Below are positions 22,750 through 32,500 of a stretch of DNA of 64,000 nt, one piece after another. The translations under genes and the position numbers were made by a program. Position 1 is the first letter of the stretch; the number at the start of each line of letters is the position of its first letter. The stretch covers positions 895,752-959,751 of the forward strand of contig JAJJXM010000014.1 of the NCBI GenBank assembly GCA_024516155.1, given 5' to 3'. This DNA comes from Pyronema omphalodes (Eukaryota > Ascomycota > Pezizomycetes > Pezizales > Pyronemataceae). The notes below the pieces were generated by a model that saw only the letters and a list, made by a program, of their open reading frames with translations, ran no database searches and was not told where the DNA came from.

Positions 22750-23499
22750 TGCCCGTCTTTCGAGGCAATGTATTTACAGGCAAGACTTTCATTCCACATA
22801 CTGTCGGTTTCGGCCGTGTATATTTTCCTTCCTGCATTTTGAACGTTTCCATCATTTTGCGTGGAAAGGGTGCAGCTGCTTAGGTTGTTTGGTTGTCAGC
22901 AGTAGCCACTCTCCAGTCTCATTGCCTCGCAGTGGCACCCAGTTGTGAAGTGAAATTCGTAATTGTACAAGTATCCTTTTTATCAAATAAATACGAACAA
23001 TCAAATGAATAAGATAAATATACAATCTAAATTACGTGAGAACGTTACATCTTTCCCAACTGCGTTTCGCTGCTTGAAGACCCACGAAGACTCACATACA
23101 CGACTTTCGCGGATACTCTACATGTCCACAGTCAACCCTCGCAGCCACCTCGCTTCGACCCTACACGTAGAATCACAGTCCCATATTCTCCAAATGAATC
23201 AAAAAATAACACGAATCACAAATAAATACTCAAAATAAATATTAAAATAAATAATCCAAAACATCAAATCATCTCATACATAAATACATAAATGCATAAA
23301 TGCATTTATCCATTGCACGTTCGCTACATGTTGCAAGGTGTCGAGTGCATTCATTCCTCCATCAACCTCCATCATGTGTGCAAAACGAAAGACACGGAAT
23401 CTTCCGTGTGCAGACCTGCGAGGATTGTAGCCTGATAACCATGTAGTTAGAATGAGCCTATTTGTGTAATCAGATGCCACAGCTTATTTTTATTTGTTT
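22750..23499. repeat. Tandem array unit 3, truncated to 750 bp
   Basis: The head segment and following block match units 1 and 2 up to TTATTTTTATTTGTTT, then unrelated sequence begins at 23500 (GGAGGGGTCGTC). The break falls just before the purine-rich tract. Confidence 0.88.
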
Positions 23500-24471
23500 G
23501 GAGGGGTCGTCTAGGGAATCATAGGTGGTCAAGTTTTCAGACAACGGAGTATGACCACCATACCCTGTACCCAATCTACGATGCTGTAGATTGATTTATT
23601 CTTGGTGTCCCTCTGGATTGCCTCTCAGATAGCGGTTTCCGGTTCACACACACGAAATGATATTATCGTCTTGTGACAGCTGCGACGCCTTCTTCCTCCA
23701 CATTTATCTTCCATATCATCGTCAACGTTCCCTTCGGGTATCCTCAGCTATAGCATTCTTTCCTGAGCAGATGTCACAGCAGTGTTTACAAAGCTGACTT
23801 GATCTCGTCCCCAGCGCCTCTAATTACAACATTTTTCGCTATCAAACCCGGTTTTATGGGCCATTTTTATTCTCCGTCACGTCAGCAACTACAGGTGTCT
23901 GCGGCAATAGTAGTCCCTTTTCGTTCTAGTTCCCAATCTCCTCCACCATACCCTTTTGCATCATATTTCTGTCCTACCGACTATCACTCCGCAAGTTCCT
24001 ACCCGAGTTCACGTGACGTCCGCCATATTTCGGCTTGACGCCTCCTCATCTACCAACTCCGACCATAAAATATCAAGAAACAGTCACTTGATTCCGAAAA
24101 TCGCGGCTTGCCGATAATTACGACTGCAATCGACCCTGACATCAAATTGATCGGAAATGAAGATTATAGAGCCAAAAGTTTCGAATCTCAGTCACGAAAG
24201 TATGCACCTTCCGTGCATTCTCATTCAGGAGTCAACGACACCCAGATGTTGGCTGCATGTTACGTGCACCATTCATTGATAACCAGCAAATGTCATACTC
24301 TCAGCTATTTGTCGATGGGAAGATACATTACTCATTTCAACTGATTGACACAAGGCAACATCATTCTGAATCTGAATGGAACTCAAGACGTCACCATTGT
24401 GGCTAGCGTGAAGGAGTATCCGTAAGGTCGAAACGCAGCTTGGTCATGATCAATCACTAGGGAAGGTAGCA
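23500..24471. other. Non-coding interval, nothing recognised
   Basis: Only short frames (up to 79 codons) without domains. No homology seen to other parts of the window. Confidence 0.4.
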
Positions 24472-24479
24472 GTGAGATC

Positions 24480-25534
24480 CAGAGTTCGGCACGGTCCGTC
24501 CGGTCCCGTCCTGGCCAAGGACGGGACCGGACCGCCACTCGCGGTCCCGTCCTGTAGTAGGACCAGGACCGGCCGTCCTGGAGGCACCATGGACGGGACG
24601 GACCGCGGGTGACCGTGGGTGACCACGACTAGCGTCACTGCCGGTCACTCGCAACCCGCAATTTTTTTTACTACGGCTCATGGTGTTTTCCTTAGATAAT
24701 TCTAATGCATCGCACGAGTTAAAGTCACCTATATGAAATTACTTGCAAACAAAAAAAAACTATACTGATGCATAAGAAAGCTCCTGCCCCCTACACTACA
24801 CTGCATCCTTCCCCCGGCACATTGAACTACAATACCTTTATTGAGCTGAGTAGGCCCCGTTGGTGTAAAGAGATCACTGTTAAGTGTCGACAAAGCAGAA
24901 GAGATCGTGCTTTCTCCATCCAGTAAATCCTTCTCAAATGAGATGGACTCCGGAGAGGACAGGCAAGGTGTTCCACTCCTGGTCGGAACAGGGGTTGATG
25001 ACGATGATGAGGACATGTTAATATTTCTACGGTGTTCTATATCGAGTGATAGCTGTGGATGTTCGACTTATACGGCAATGAAAGAACTGGAAAATTCTTG
25101 CAGGTAGAAGATAGAATAGTAGAAGATAAAACGAGAAGGACAGAAGAAATACTTATAGCGTAATCGTACTTTACTAAGAAAAAATAATAACATCAAGCTA
25201 CCATAAGCAGTCAAACTATTGCTGGGTGGAGCGTGCACCTGCAGTGGGGTGCAGAAGTTTTAATCAAGTGCAGCATGAAGGGTTCATACTGAAGTGCTGA
25301 AAACGTCACTGCTGCGGTCCATAATATCTGGCAAACTTGAAGCAAACGGCCCCCTGCACACTAGCGCACCCAAAGACCACGGTCCTGCCGTCACCCGCCG
25401 TCCCGTCCGGTCTTTTGAGTTTGCGGACGGGACCGGACTACCTAGTGGCCGTCCGTCCAAAGTCGAGGACGGGACCGGACCACCAGCGTGGTCCCGTCCG
25501 GTCCGCCGTCCTGGACGGACCGTGCCGAACTCTG
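24480..25534. mobile_element. hAT-like non-autonomous transposon, copy 2 (1055 bp, opposite orientation)
   Basis: Ends are CAGAGTTCGGCACGGTCCGT at 24480 and its complement to 25534. A perfect 8-bp duplication GTGAGATC flanks it (24472-24479, 25535-25542). The GC-rich GGACGGGACC subterminal arrays match copy 1. Relative to copy 1 it is inverted, so its GTCCTCGACTTTGGACGG-type end is now on the right. The interior keeps a short reading frame on the minus strand. Confidence 0.9.
24729..25016 (-). pseudogene. Short frame inside hAT copy 2, possible transposase N-terminus
   Basis: The ATG at 25016 opens 95 codons starting MSSSSSSTPVPTRSGTPCLS, a low-complexity Ser/Pro/Thr leader. Copy 1 has a homologous but eroded version near 7920-8000 (SRTPCLSSQESFPF). 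After about 70 codons the frame runs into unrelated sequence, fitting an internal deletion of an autonomous element. No BED finger or hAT dimerisation motif is visible, so the assignment rests on position alone. Confidence 0.35.
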
Positions 25535-25979
25535 GTGAGATCTCCGTGCCGACGGCTTATCCTCAGTTCTGCGCTCGGCGTGTGAAGATTCATCCCCGGC
25601 ATAATCGGTGTATGAACGGGAGATATTGCTGATACCTTGAGTGTAAGCGTGCTGGTGTTGCTTCTGAAAGATGGTCATCGGCTCCGTGTTCTGCCTGATG
25701 TGTAGTGATTATTCATGATGCAGTACGGGCAATTTAGACATATTACTTACCGTTCAACGATTCTAAGATTGTCATGCAGAACATTAGTAAAGTCTCTACC
25801 AATATATTCCACGTCGTCTATCATTAATTCGGTGCGTAATTGATTTGTGTTGCCTCATTTTATGTGGTTGATACGGGATCGGTATTTCACCGCTCCATCG
25901 TGCTGTTTTGGTATTATGGGCCTGTTGTCGCTTCAACCTTAGACCTGATCATCTGATTTCAGGACTCCCGTCCCATTTA

Positions 25980-26750
25980 TGGTCCACGAAGACGTACGTA
26001 CTGTTACGCGGCTCCGCGTGAATCGTATTTACGACCGCATCATGGATGGACATCTGCCAGACTACGGCGTTACTGTACAGGTTACAAGAATTGCATCGAC
26101 AGCTGTTATATCATCGTCCAATCGCCCAGAGAAGGATCACAAGAACATAATATCGCCGACAAGCATATCGTGAACTCGAACATACTGCGGCCACACTGCG
26201 GCGCTTCAGGGAGGCCTATGGAGGAGTGTTTCCGGAGGTAATCCGGTTGTGACTTGAACGGGGACACTAAAATGGCTTCTACTGCGTCAGAACTGACTGT
26301 AGCTAGTAGTATCTCAAGATAGACCATTACAAAGCCATGGGTTGTTGACGGAATACAGGAAATGGAACATGGAGTTTTGCAGATGACGAGTGTGGGCGTC
26401 ATTTATCGCAGTTGTGGTATAGCGTACGACGACTACAGATGGAGGAGGATGCACAGCACGTTCTGCCAATACGATGGAATGGCCAATACGATTACTGTTT
26501 ACATGTCGGAGGACATACCGAAACAATGATTCCGCCAATGAAGACGTTCGTCAGCCTCCGTGATAAACCACGCAATATGATAACGTAATTCTTGACCGAA
26601 CTTTTGTATGAATCCCCGCCACGTAACAACCAGAACGTATCCATTAAGAATCACCGAGACAAATGAGAAACGTTGCACGAGATTGCGTAATAATGTACCG
26701 TCATCGACCTTGTTTTGACACTAAAGAGGAAAGAAGATCATGAATCATGG
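25980..26750 (+). pseudogene. Possible eroded coding region
   Basis: Two plus-strand segments look protein-like although broken. Around 26077-26230 the frame gives a helical, Arg/Gln/Leu-rich run (RLQELHRQLLY, then after a stop YRELEHTAATLRRFREAYGG). Around 26391-26588 another gives RLQMEEDAQHVLPIRWNGQY and TMIPPMKTFVSLRDKPRN. Stops and frame changes separate them. I do not recognise a family. The Gypsy element at 26932 lies just downstream. Confidence 0.25.
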
Positions 26751-27863
26751 GGACACGTATATTCCACGTATTGCTCCTGCCACTGCACGTCGGCAGTGGG
26801 CAAGGCATCCTCCCGTACAGGATCTAAAGTAAGAACGAAGTAATGACGTAGTACGGTAGGCCGTCTGACAAGCCATGTCCGTGACGTGTATGAGAACGTC
26901 ATCGGAAATGATGAATTTACGCCTAACTAGGTGTCACGGCTCGAGAATTATTACCTTCCCCCTCCTCGTCATTCATTCACCTATTATCATTCGCTTCAGC
27001 ACTCGTTTGTTTATTTATTTCTATTATCCTTCGGTCTTCGATCATCACTCGTCACTCGCCTGGGTTAGGGTTGCGCTCAATTCCCAAATTGTCAAAAAGG
27101 TCACGTGACTTATCCCCAGGGTTAGGGGTCAGCTCGGATCCCTTTTCGGAAATTCCATACCTACGGTCTACCGATCATCTTATCCGATTAGATAAGATCG
27201 GTCACGTGTTCTAATCATTAGTAGACCAGTGCGCGTGACTTATCCCCAGGGTTAGGGGTCAGCTCGGATCCCTTTTCGGAAATTCCATACCTACGGTCTA
27301 CCGATCATCTTATCCGATTAGATAAGATCGGTCACGTGTTCTAATCAATAGTAGATCAGTATGCACGCGCACTGGTCTACTAATGTGCGCACACGTGACT
27401 AGGGCTAGGGCACGATCATCTTATCGATAAGATAAGATCTAGTCATGTGACCTTATCAGTATTGCACCATCTTTCCAATCGCAGCTGATCTGGTTTCACG
27501 TGACTAGGGTTAGGGTTGCACCCGCACGCACACAAACTAGGGTTAGGTTTGTGACCGTACGCGCACAGCTAGGGTTAGGGTTACGGACGCACGCGCACGA
27601 TTAGGGTTACGGAAGCGCGCGCGTGACTACGCTTAGGGTTACGCTAGCGCGCACGCGAAGCACGCTACCGCGCACGCGAGTTACGCTATCGCGCACGCGA
27701 GATACGCTAACGAGCGCGCGACGAGGCTGTGCACGCAAACACGCTAATTTGGTACGAACGCGTTAGCGCGTCTAGAACGCGCAACCGCGACCGCGTTGTT
27801 TACTTAGTTATTTTTCGGGAAAATTCTGCAAGTAGTGGCTCGGCGTGTAAGGAGGAAAAATTG

Positions 27864-27870
27864 TATATAA
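27864..27870 (+). promoter_or_regulatory. LTR TATA box
   Basis: TATATAA followed by GAGGATTG, at the same place in all four LTRs of this family. It lies 50 bp upstream of the self-priming seed, which suggests the transcript starts at or near 27914. Confidence 0.65.
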
Positions 27871-27913
27871 GAGGATTGTTTCTTTGTCTGTTTATTTTGT
27901 TTTTCTTTTCTCC

Positions 27914-27925
27914 TTACACAGTTAT
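27914..27925 (+). promoter_or_regulatory. Self-priming seed: probable RNA 5' end complementary to the primer-binding site
   Basis: TTACACAGTTAT is the exact reverse complement of the 12 bases at 28197-28208. In Tf1/sushi-type elements the first bases of the element's own RNA fold back, are cleaved and prime minus-strand synthesis. The match is retained in copy 2. Confidence 0.68.
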
Positions 27926-28196
27926 TTGTTTATTTACAAACTCAAATACTTTGTCGAAAATCTTTGTTTACGTCCTCGTTCTCGTCCCCGTCTTTGGATC
28001 TCTTTGTCCCTTGAAATCTTTGTTTATTTCCTTAACTTCTAAACACAGAAAGTCTTTAAGTTGATGCTAGACACAGCTTAAGAGTTTCTAACGTTGAAGT
28101 TATTATAAGGATATATCCATTGAACTCAAGAGTGAATAATTGAGAAGAGCCCTCAGGTTCTCCGTCAGCTATCTCTCCCTTGTTCGCCGTTACAAC

Positions 28197-28208
28197 ATAA
28201 CTGTGTAA
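28197..28208 (+). promoter_or_regulatory. Primer-binding site (self-primer type)
   Basis: ATAACTGTGTAA begins 2 nt after the LTR end. It does not resemble the 3' end of initiator Met tRNA or another tRNA I recognise, but pairs perfectly over 12 nt with 27914-27925. Confidence 0.7.
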
Positions 28209-28257
28209 TCAAGACCTGCCGGCTCTACCGTCAACTCTCGATTACAACAAGCTTTAC

Positions 28258-28428
28258 ATGCTTCACAACCTCTGGTTCTACGAATTCATCAATCTATTAC
28301 CGATCTTCCGTTCCCTCGAAAACCCCGTCGTCCTTGACGAAATCGAAATTGCTCGACAACTCGGAAACGAATACGCAGCAACTCGAATTCAGTACAACGA
28401 CGAAACCAACATCTGGCACCTCCGTTAA
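28258..28428 (+). CDS. 56-codon leader frame, in phase with gag and ending in TAA
   Basis: It starts MLHNLWFYEFINLLPIFRSL and ends WHLR before TAA (28426-28428). Only nine bases (three codons) separate this stop from the gag ATG at 28438, and the two are in the same frame. In copy 2 the first of two duplicated versions reads GCA in place of TAA and is fused to gag, while the second keeps TAA. It may be a true N-terminal gag extension with a nonsense change, a leaky stop, or a regulatory upstream frame. Confidence 0.5.
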   Translation: MLHNLWFYEFINLLPIFRSLENPVVLDEIEIARQLGNEYAATRIQYNDETNIWHLR

Positions 28429-28437
28429 TCCCTCGAA

Positions 28438-29556
28438 ATGGACCAAAACAACAAGGTCGTCGTGGCCCTGTACCTCAACGAAGCCGAAAGGTTAGAGGTC
28501 GAACAGGACCCTACAAAGATCAAATTGGTCCGTAACGCCGTAAAGGAATACGAACGAGACTGTCAACTTAGGGACGACCTTCGAGCCGAACTCACAGAAG
28601 CTCGAAAGGACAACTCCCTCTACGCTCAACGAATTACCGATTTGGAAAGAGATCTCGAAAGCGCCAACGCCTCCGTTCGACTCCTACAAGCCCTTACGAA
28701 AAACGGTCCCCTTCCGAATACCCGTCCCATCGAATTACCCCACCCACCTGAGTTCTCTGGTGAACGCAAGGAACTCTTGAACTTCATCTCGAAGGTCAGA
28801 TCCAAGCTCGCCGGAGACTCCTCCCGTTTTACCGACGATCAACATAAGCTACGTTATACTTATGGATATCTCAAAGGCAACGCTCAGAATCAAATTCAAC
28901 CCTACGTCCTTACAGATAAGATTAAGCTTAAGGACGTTGAGGCTCTCATTACAATTCTGGAAGCTGCCTTCGGAGATCCTGATCAAGTTGGTACTGCATC
29001 TGCGGAATTGGATAAACTTCAACAGGGCAACCGTGAGTTTAGCCAATACTACGCAGAATTCCAACGATTAATGGCTATCTTGAACTACGACGAAAACGCA
29101 AAGAAGGCTGCTCTGAAGCGTGGACTCTCTCGAGACCTTCAGACCAGTCTTGTTTACCAAGCCGAAGAACCTCAGAACTTCACCAAATTTGTGGATCTTT
29201 GTATGAAGCTAGACTACAGAATTCGAGCTCATTCAAACACCACAAAGCGGCACGTTTCTTCGGTCCCCAGTCGTTCCAGCTCCACGCCGTCTCGCCCGGC
29301 GTCCCACCCAACGAATACCAATAGTGGTAATTACGGATCGGCCCCCATGGACCTATCAGCTTCCCAAAAGGCTCAGAACCAACGCCGTCGTGATGAACGA
29401 ATGGCTAAGGGACTTTGTCTTTATTGTGGATCAGCCGATCATTTCAAGAACGAATGTTCTACGTTGGCAGCAAACAACTCCCGCAAGATTCGCCTAGCCG
29501 CCGCCGAGGTTTTGGATATCCCAACAAACCCCGACGTCGACCAGGGAAAAGAGTAG
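28438..29556 (+). CDS. gag: Gag capsid-nucleocapsid protein, family 1 copy 1
   Basis: 372 residues from the ATG at 28438. The first third is acidic and helical (coiled-coil-like, LNEAERLEVEQDPTKIK), the middle is the retrotransposon Gag domain (PPEFSGERKELLNF, then FGDPDQ and the FSQYYAEFQRL block), and a Ser/Pro linker leads to a CCHC zinc knuckle at residues 327-340 (CLYCGSADHFKNEC) that would bind element RNA. Gag assembles the virus-like particle. The frame ends GGA AAA GAG TAG, with a -1 slippery heptamer just before the stop. No lesion is seen. Confidence 0.92.
   Translation: MDQNNKVVVALYLNEAERLEVEQDPTKIKLVRNAVKEYERDCQLRDDLRAELTEARKDNSLYAQRITDLERDLESANASVRLLQALTKNGPLPNTRPIELPHPPEFSGERKELLNFISKVRSKLAGDSSRFTDDQHKLRYTYGYLKGNAQNQIQPYVLTDKIKLKDVEALITILEAAFGDPDQVGTASAELDKLQQGNREFSQYYAEFQRLMAILNYDENAKKAALKRGLSRDLQTSLVYQAEEPQNFTKFVDLCMKLDYRIRAHSNTTKRHVSSVPSRSSSTPSRPASHPTNTNSGNYGSAPMDLSASQKAQNQRRRDERMAKGLCLYCGSADHFKNECSTLAANNSRKIRLAAAEVLDIPTNPDVDQGKE
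29544..29550 (+). promoter_or_regulatory. -1 ribosomal frameshift site GGGAAAA
   Basis: Read in the gag frame this is G GGA AAA, the X XXY YYZ pattern, followed by GAG TAG. A -1 slip continues as AGA GTA GTC, the open pol frame. The same heptamer at the same place occurs in copy 2 (44158-44164) and in the second Gypsy family. Confidence 0.75.
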
Positions 29557-32500
29557 TCCATCAACAGCCTGTTGGCTCTGTTGTTGGACCAGCCCCTGCC
29601 TCGTCTTTCGTTTCATCTCAGGAAATCGTTTATGTATCCGCTAGTTCTTTGTCAAGTAAACAAGAAAACGAATTGGATGGGAATCATTTGGTCGTGCCAT
29701 GTACACTAACTGAACACAATACCAAAATCGATACTCATGCTCTCGTAGACTGCGGATGCACAGGAATTTCCTTCATGAACGAAGACTTCGCACGCCAACA
29801 CAACTTCCCCCGTTATCAATTGAAAAACCCCAAAATGGTCGAAGTAATTGATGGACGACCTATTTCATCAGGAGACATCACCGAATACGTTGAAGTCGAA
29901 TGTACAATAGGAGATCATCATGAATTACTAACTGCCTACGTTACTCGGCTTGGTCATTATCCCCTCGTTTTAGGAATCCCATGGCTTCGTAAACACGATG
30001 TTACAATAAACTTCGCCGATAACGATATCAAATTCTCATCACCGAACTGCCTCCCCCACCGAACCACGTTAACACCCACCCCTGTTAAGGGTATTGCTCC
30101 GAAACAACAGAATAAGATCTGTGCCATTTCAGCCACGACGTTTCGACGAATTGTAAACAATGCCAACAACCGTTACGGAAAAGTCGAACAATTCTCCTTA
30201 TCCTTGAATGAAATCACCACAGCTCTTCAACCAGAGAAAGAGGAACCGGATCTTAAGACCATTGTACCACCCGAATATCACCAGTACTTGGGAATCTTCG
30301 AAAAAGTCAACGCCGATAAGTTACCGCCCCATCGACCGTCGGATCACAAGATATCACTCGTCGATGGTTTTCAGCCTCCCTTCGGTCCTCTTTACTCCCT
30401 ATCACGTCCAGAGTTGGAGGAATTGAAACGTTGGTTAGATGAGAACCTTACCAAAGGTTTCATCCGTGCTTCCTCGTCCCCAGCGGCCGCTCCCATTCTT
30501 TTCGTAAAGAAAGGCGATGGTTCATTACGTTTGGTGGTCGATTATCGTGGAATCAACGCCGGAACGATCAAGAATCGCTACCCTCTTCCCCTGATGCAGG
30601 ATACCTTAATGAACCTTTCAAGAGCTAAGTGGTTCACTAAGCTCGACATTAGGGGGGCGTATAACTTAATACGTATGGCAAATGGGGAAGAATGGAAAAC
30701 CGCTTTTCGTACCCGGTACGGATTATTCGAATCATTGGTTATGCCCTTCGGACTTACCAATGCCCCTGCTACGTTTCAGAACTTCATCAACGACGTATTG
30801 GCACCTTACCTTGATCGATTCTGTACTGCCTATTTGGATGACACCCTGATCTATTCGGATAATCTCGAAGAACATAAACAACATGTTAAATTGATTCTCG
30901 AAGCATTCGAAAAAGCAGGGTTACATCTCAAACCAGAGAAATGCGAGTTCCACCAGAAGGAAGTAAAGTACTTAGGACTCATCATTAGTACAGAAGGTAT
31001 AAAGATGGATCCTGAGAAGATTACTGCAGTTCGAGATTGGGAATCTCCCCGGAACCTCAAAGATGTTAGAGCGTTTTTGGGATTTGCAAACTTCTATCGA
31101 CGTTTCGTTAAGAACTATTCAAAAATAGTCCAACCTCTTACGTTACTCACACGTAAAGGAGTTCCTTTCGTCTGGTCAGAATCCCAACAACAGGCCTTTG
31201 AGGAATTGAAATCAACATTTACATCCGCCCCCGTTTTGGCTCGTTTCGACCCAGACCGGGATGTTATTGTCGAAACCGATGCTTCTGATTATGTCTCCGC
31301 CGGAGTTCTTTCTCAATATGATGATGAAGGAATCTTACATCCTATTGCTTACTTCTCAAAGAAACATTCCCCCGCTGAATGTAATTATGAGATATACGAT
31401 AAAGAACTCATGGCTATCGTCCGGGCCTTCGAGGAATGGCGTCCCGAATTGCAATCTGTTATTAACCCCATCCGAGTACTGTCAGATCATAAGAATCTGG
31501 AATATTTCACTTCGACAAAGCTCTTGAACCGCCGTCAAGCCCGTTGGTCCCAGTTCTTGTCTCAGTTTAATTTTAAGATTGTTTACCGCCCCGGTACCGC
31601 AGGCGGTAAACCAGACGCACTGACTCGTCGATCCGGAGATCTGCCTAAAGAGGGGGATGAACGCTCCCTAGAGAACCACACAACGATCATTAAGCCAGAG
31701 AATATCCTTCACGCTGCGGCTGTTACCCCCAGTAATCAACAAACAATAACGAATTCGCAACAAACCGCAATACCGGACCCACAACAAACAAACCCCACCT
31801 TATCCCAGCTCTTCACGGAAGCCTACGAGAAAGACCCATTCCCCATTAAGGTTATTGAAATGCTAAACAATAACACTCGTTATTGTAAAGACATTACACT
31901 AGCTGAATGTACAGTAAACAATAACCGTTTATTCTACCGGGGATGTTTATGGGTCCCGAACTACGAACCCCTACGATTACACCTAATGCAACAACACCAC
32001 GACTCTCCTACGGCTGGACACCCAGGTAGATCTAAAACATTAGAATACCTCTCAAGAACCTATACGTGGCCCCAGATGAGGACAGACGTGGAAAGGTATA
32101 TTCGAAATTGTCATACCTGCCAACGTTCGAAACCTACCAGACATGCCCCGTTTGGTATTCTACGTCCACTACCTATTCCAGAAAGACCCTGGCAGGACAT
32201 ATCAATGGACTTCGTAACAGGATTACCGTGGTCCAATGGGTGTGATGCAATTTGGGTAGTTGTGGATAGATTAACCAAAGAACGACATCTGATTGCCTGT
32301 CGAACAGACATCGACGCAAAGGAATTATCGTCCTTGTTTATTACCCACATCTTTCGATTGCATGGACTCCCTCTTACCATTATCTCTGATCGAGGACCTC
32401 AATTCGCTGCTTTGTTTTGGAAGAATCTCTGTCGACGTTTGGGAATCGAGCCTCGATTATCTACAGCATTCCATCCCCAAACGGACGGCCAAACAGAACG

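Larger units (their letters stand above)
26932..28194 (+). repeat. 5' LTR of family 1 copy 1 (1263 bp)
   Basis: It begins TGTCACGGCTCGAG and ends GTTACA. U3 carries GATA-type palindromes (ATCTTATCnnATTAGATAAG), CACGTG boxes, many TAGGGTTAGGG-like words (27060-27650) and a tandem of CGCGCACGCGAG-type units (27620-27725). Compared with the 3' LTR it has 130 extra bp near 27103-27233. Confidence 0.93.

Noticed and set aside
27729..28064. 111-codon frame repeated at 33979-34314 and in copy 2
   Set aside because: Lies in the LTR across the TATA box and probable RNA start; present in every LTR because the LTR is repeated.
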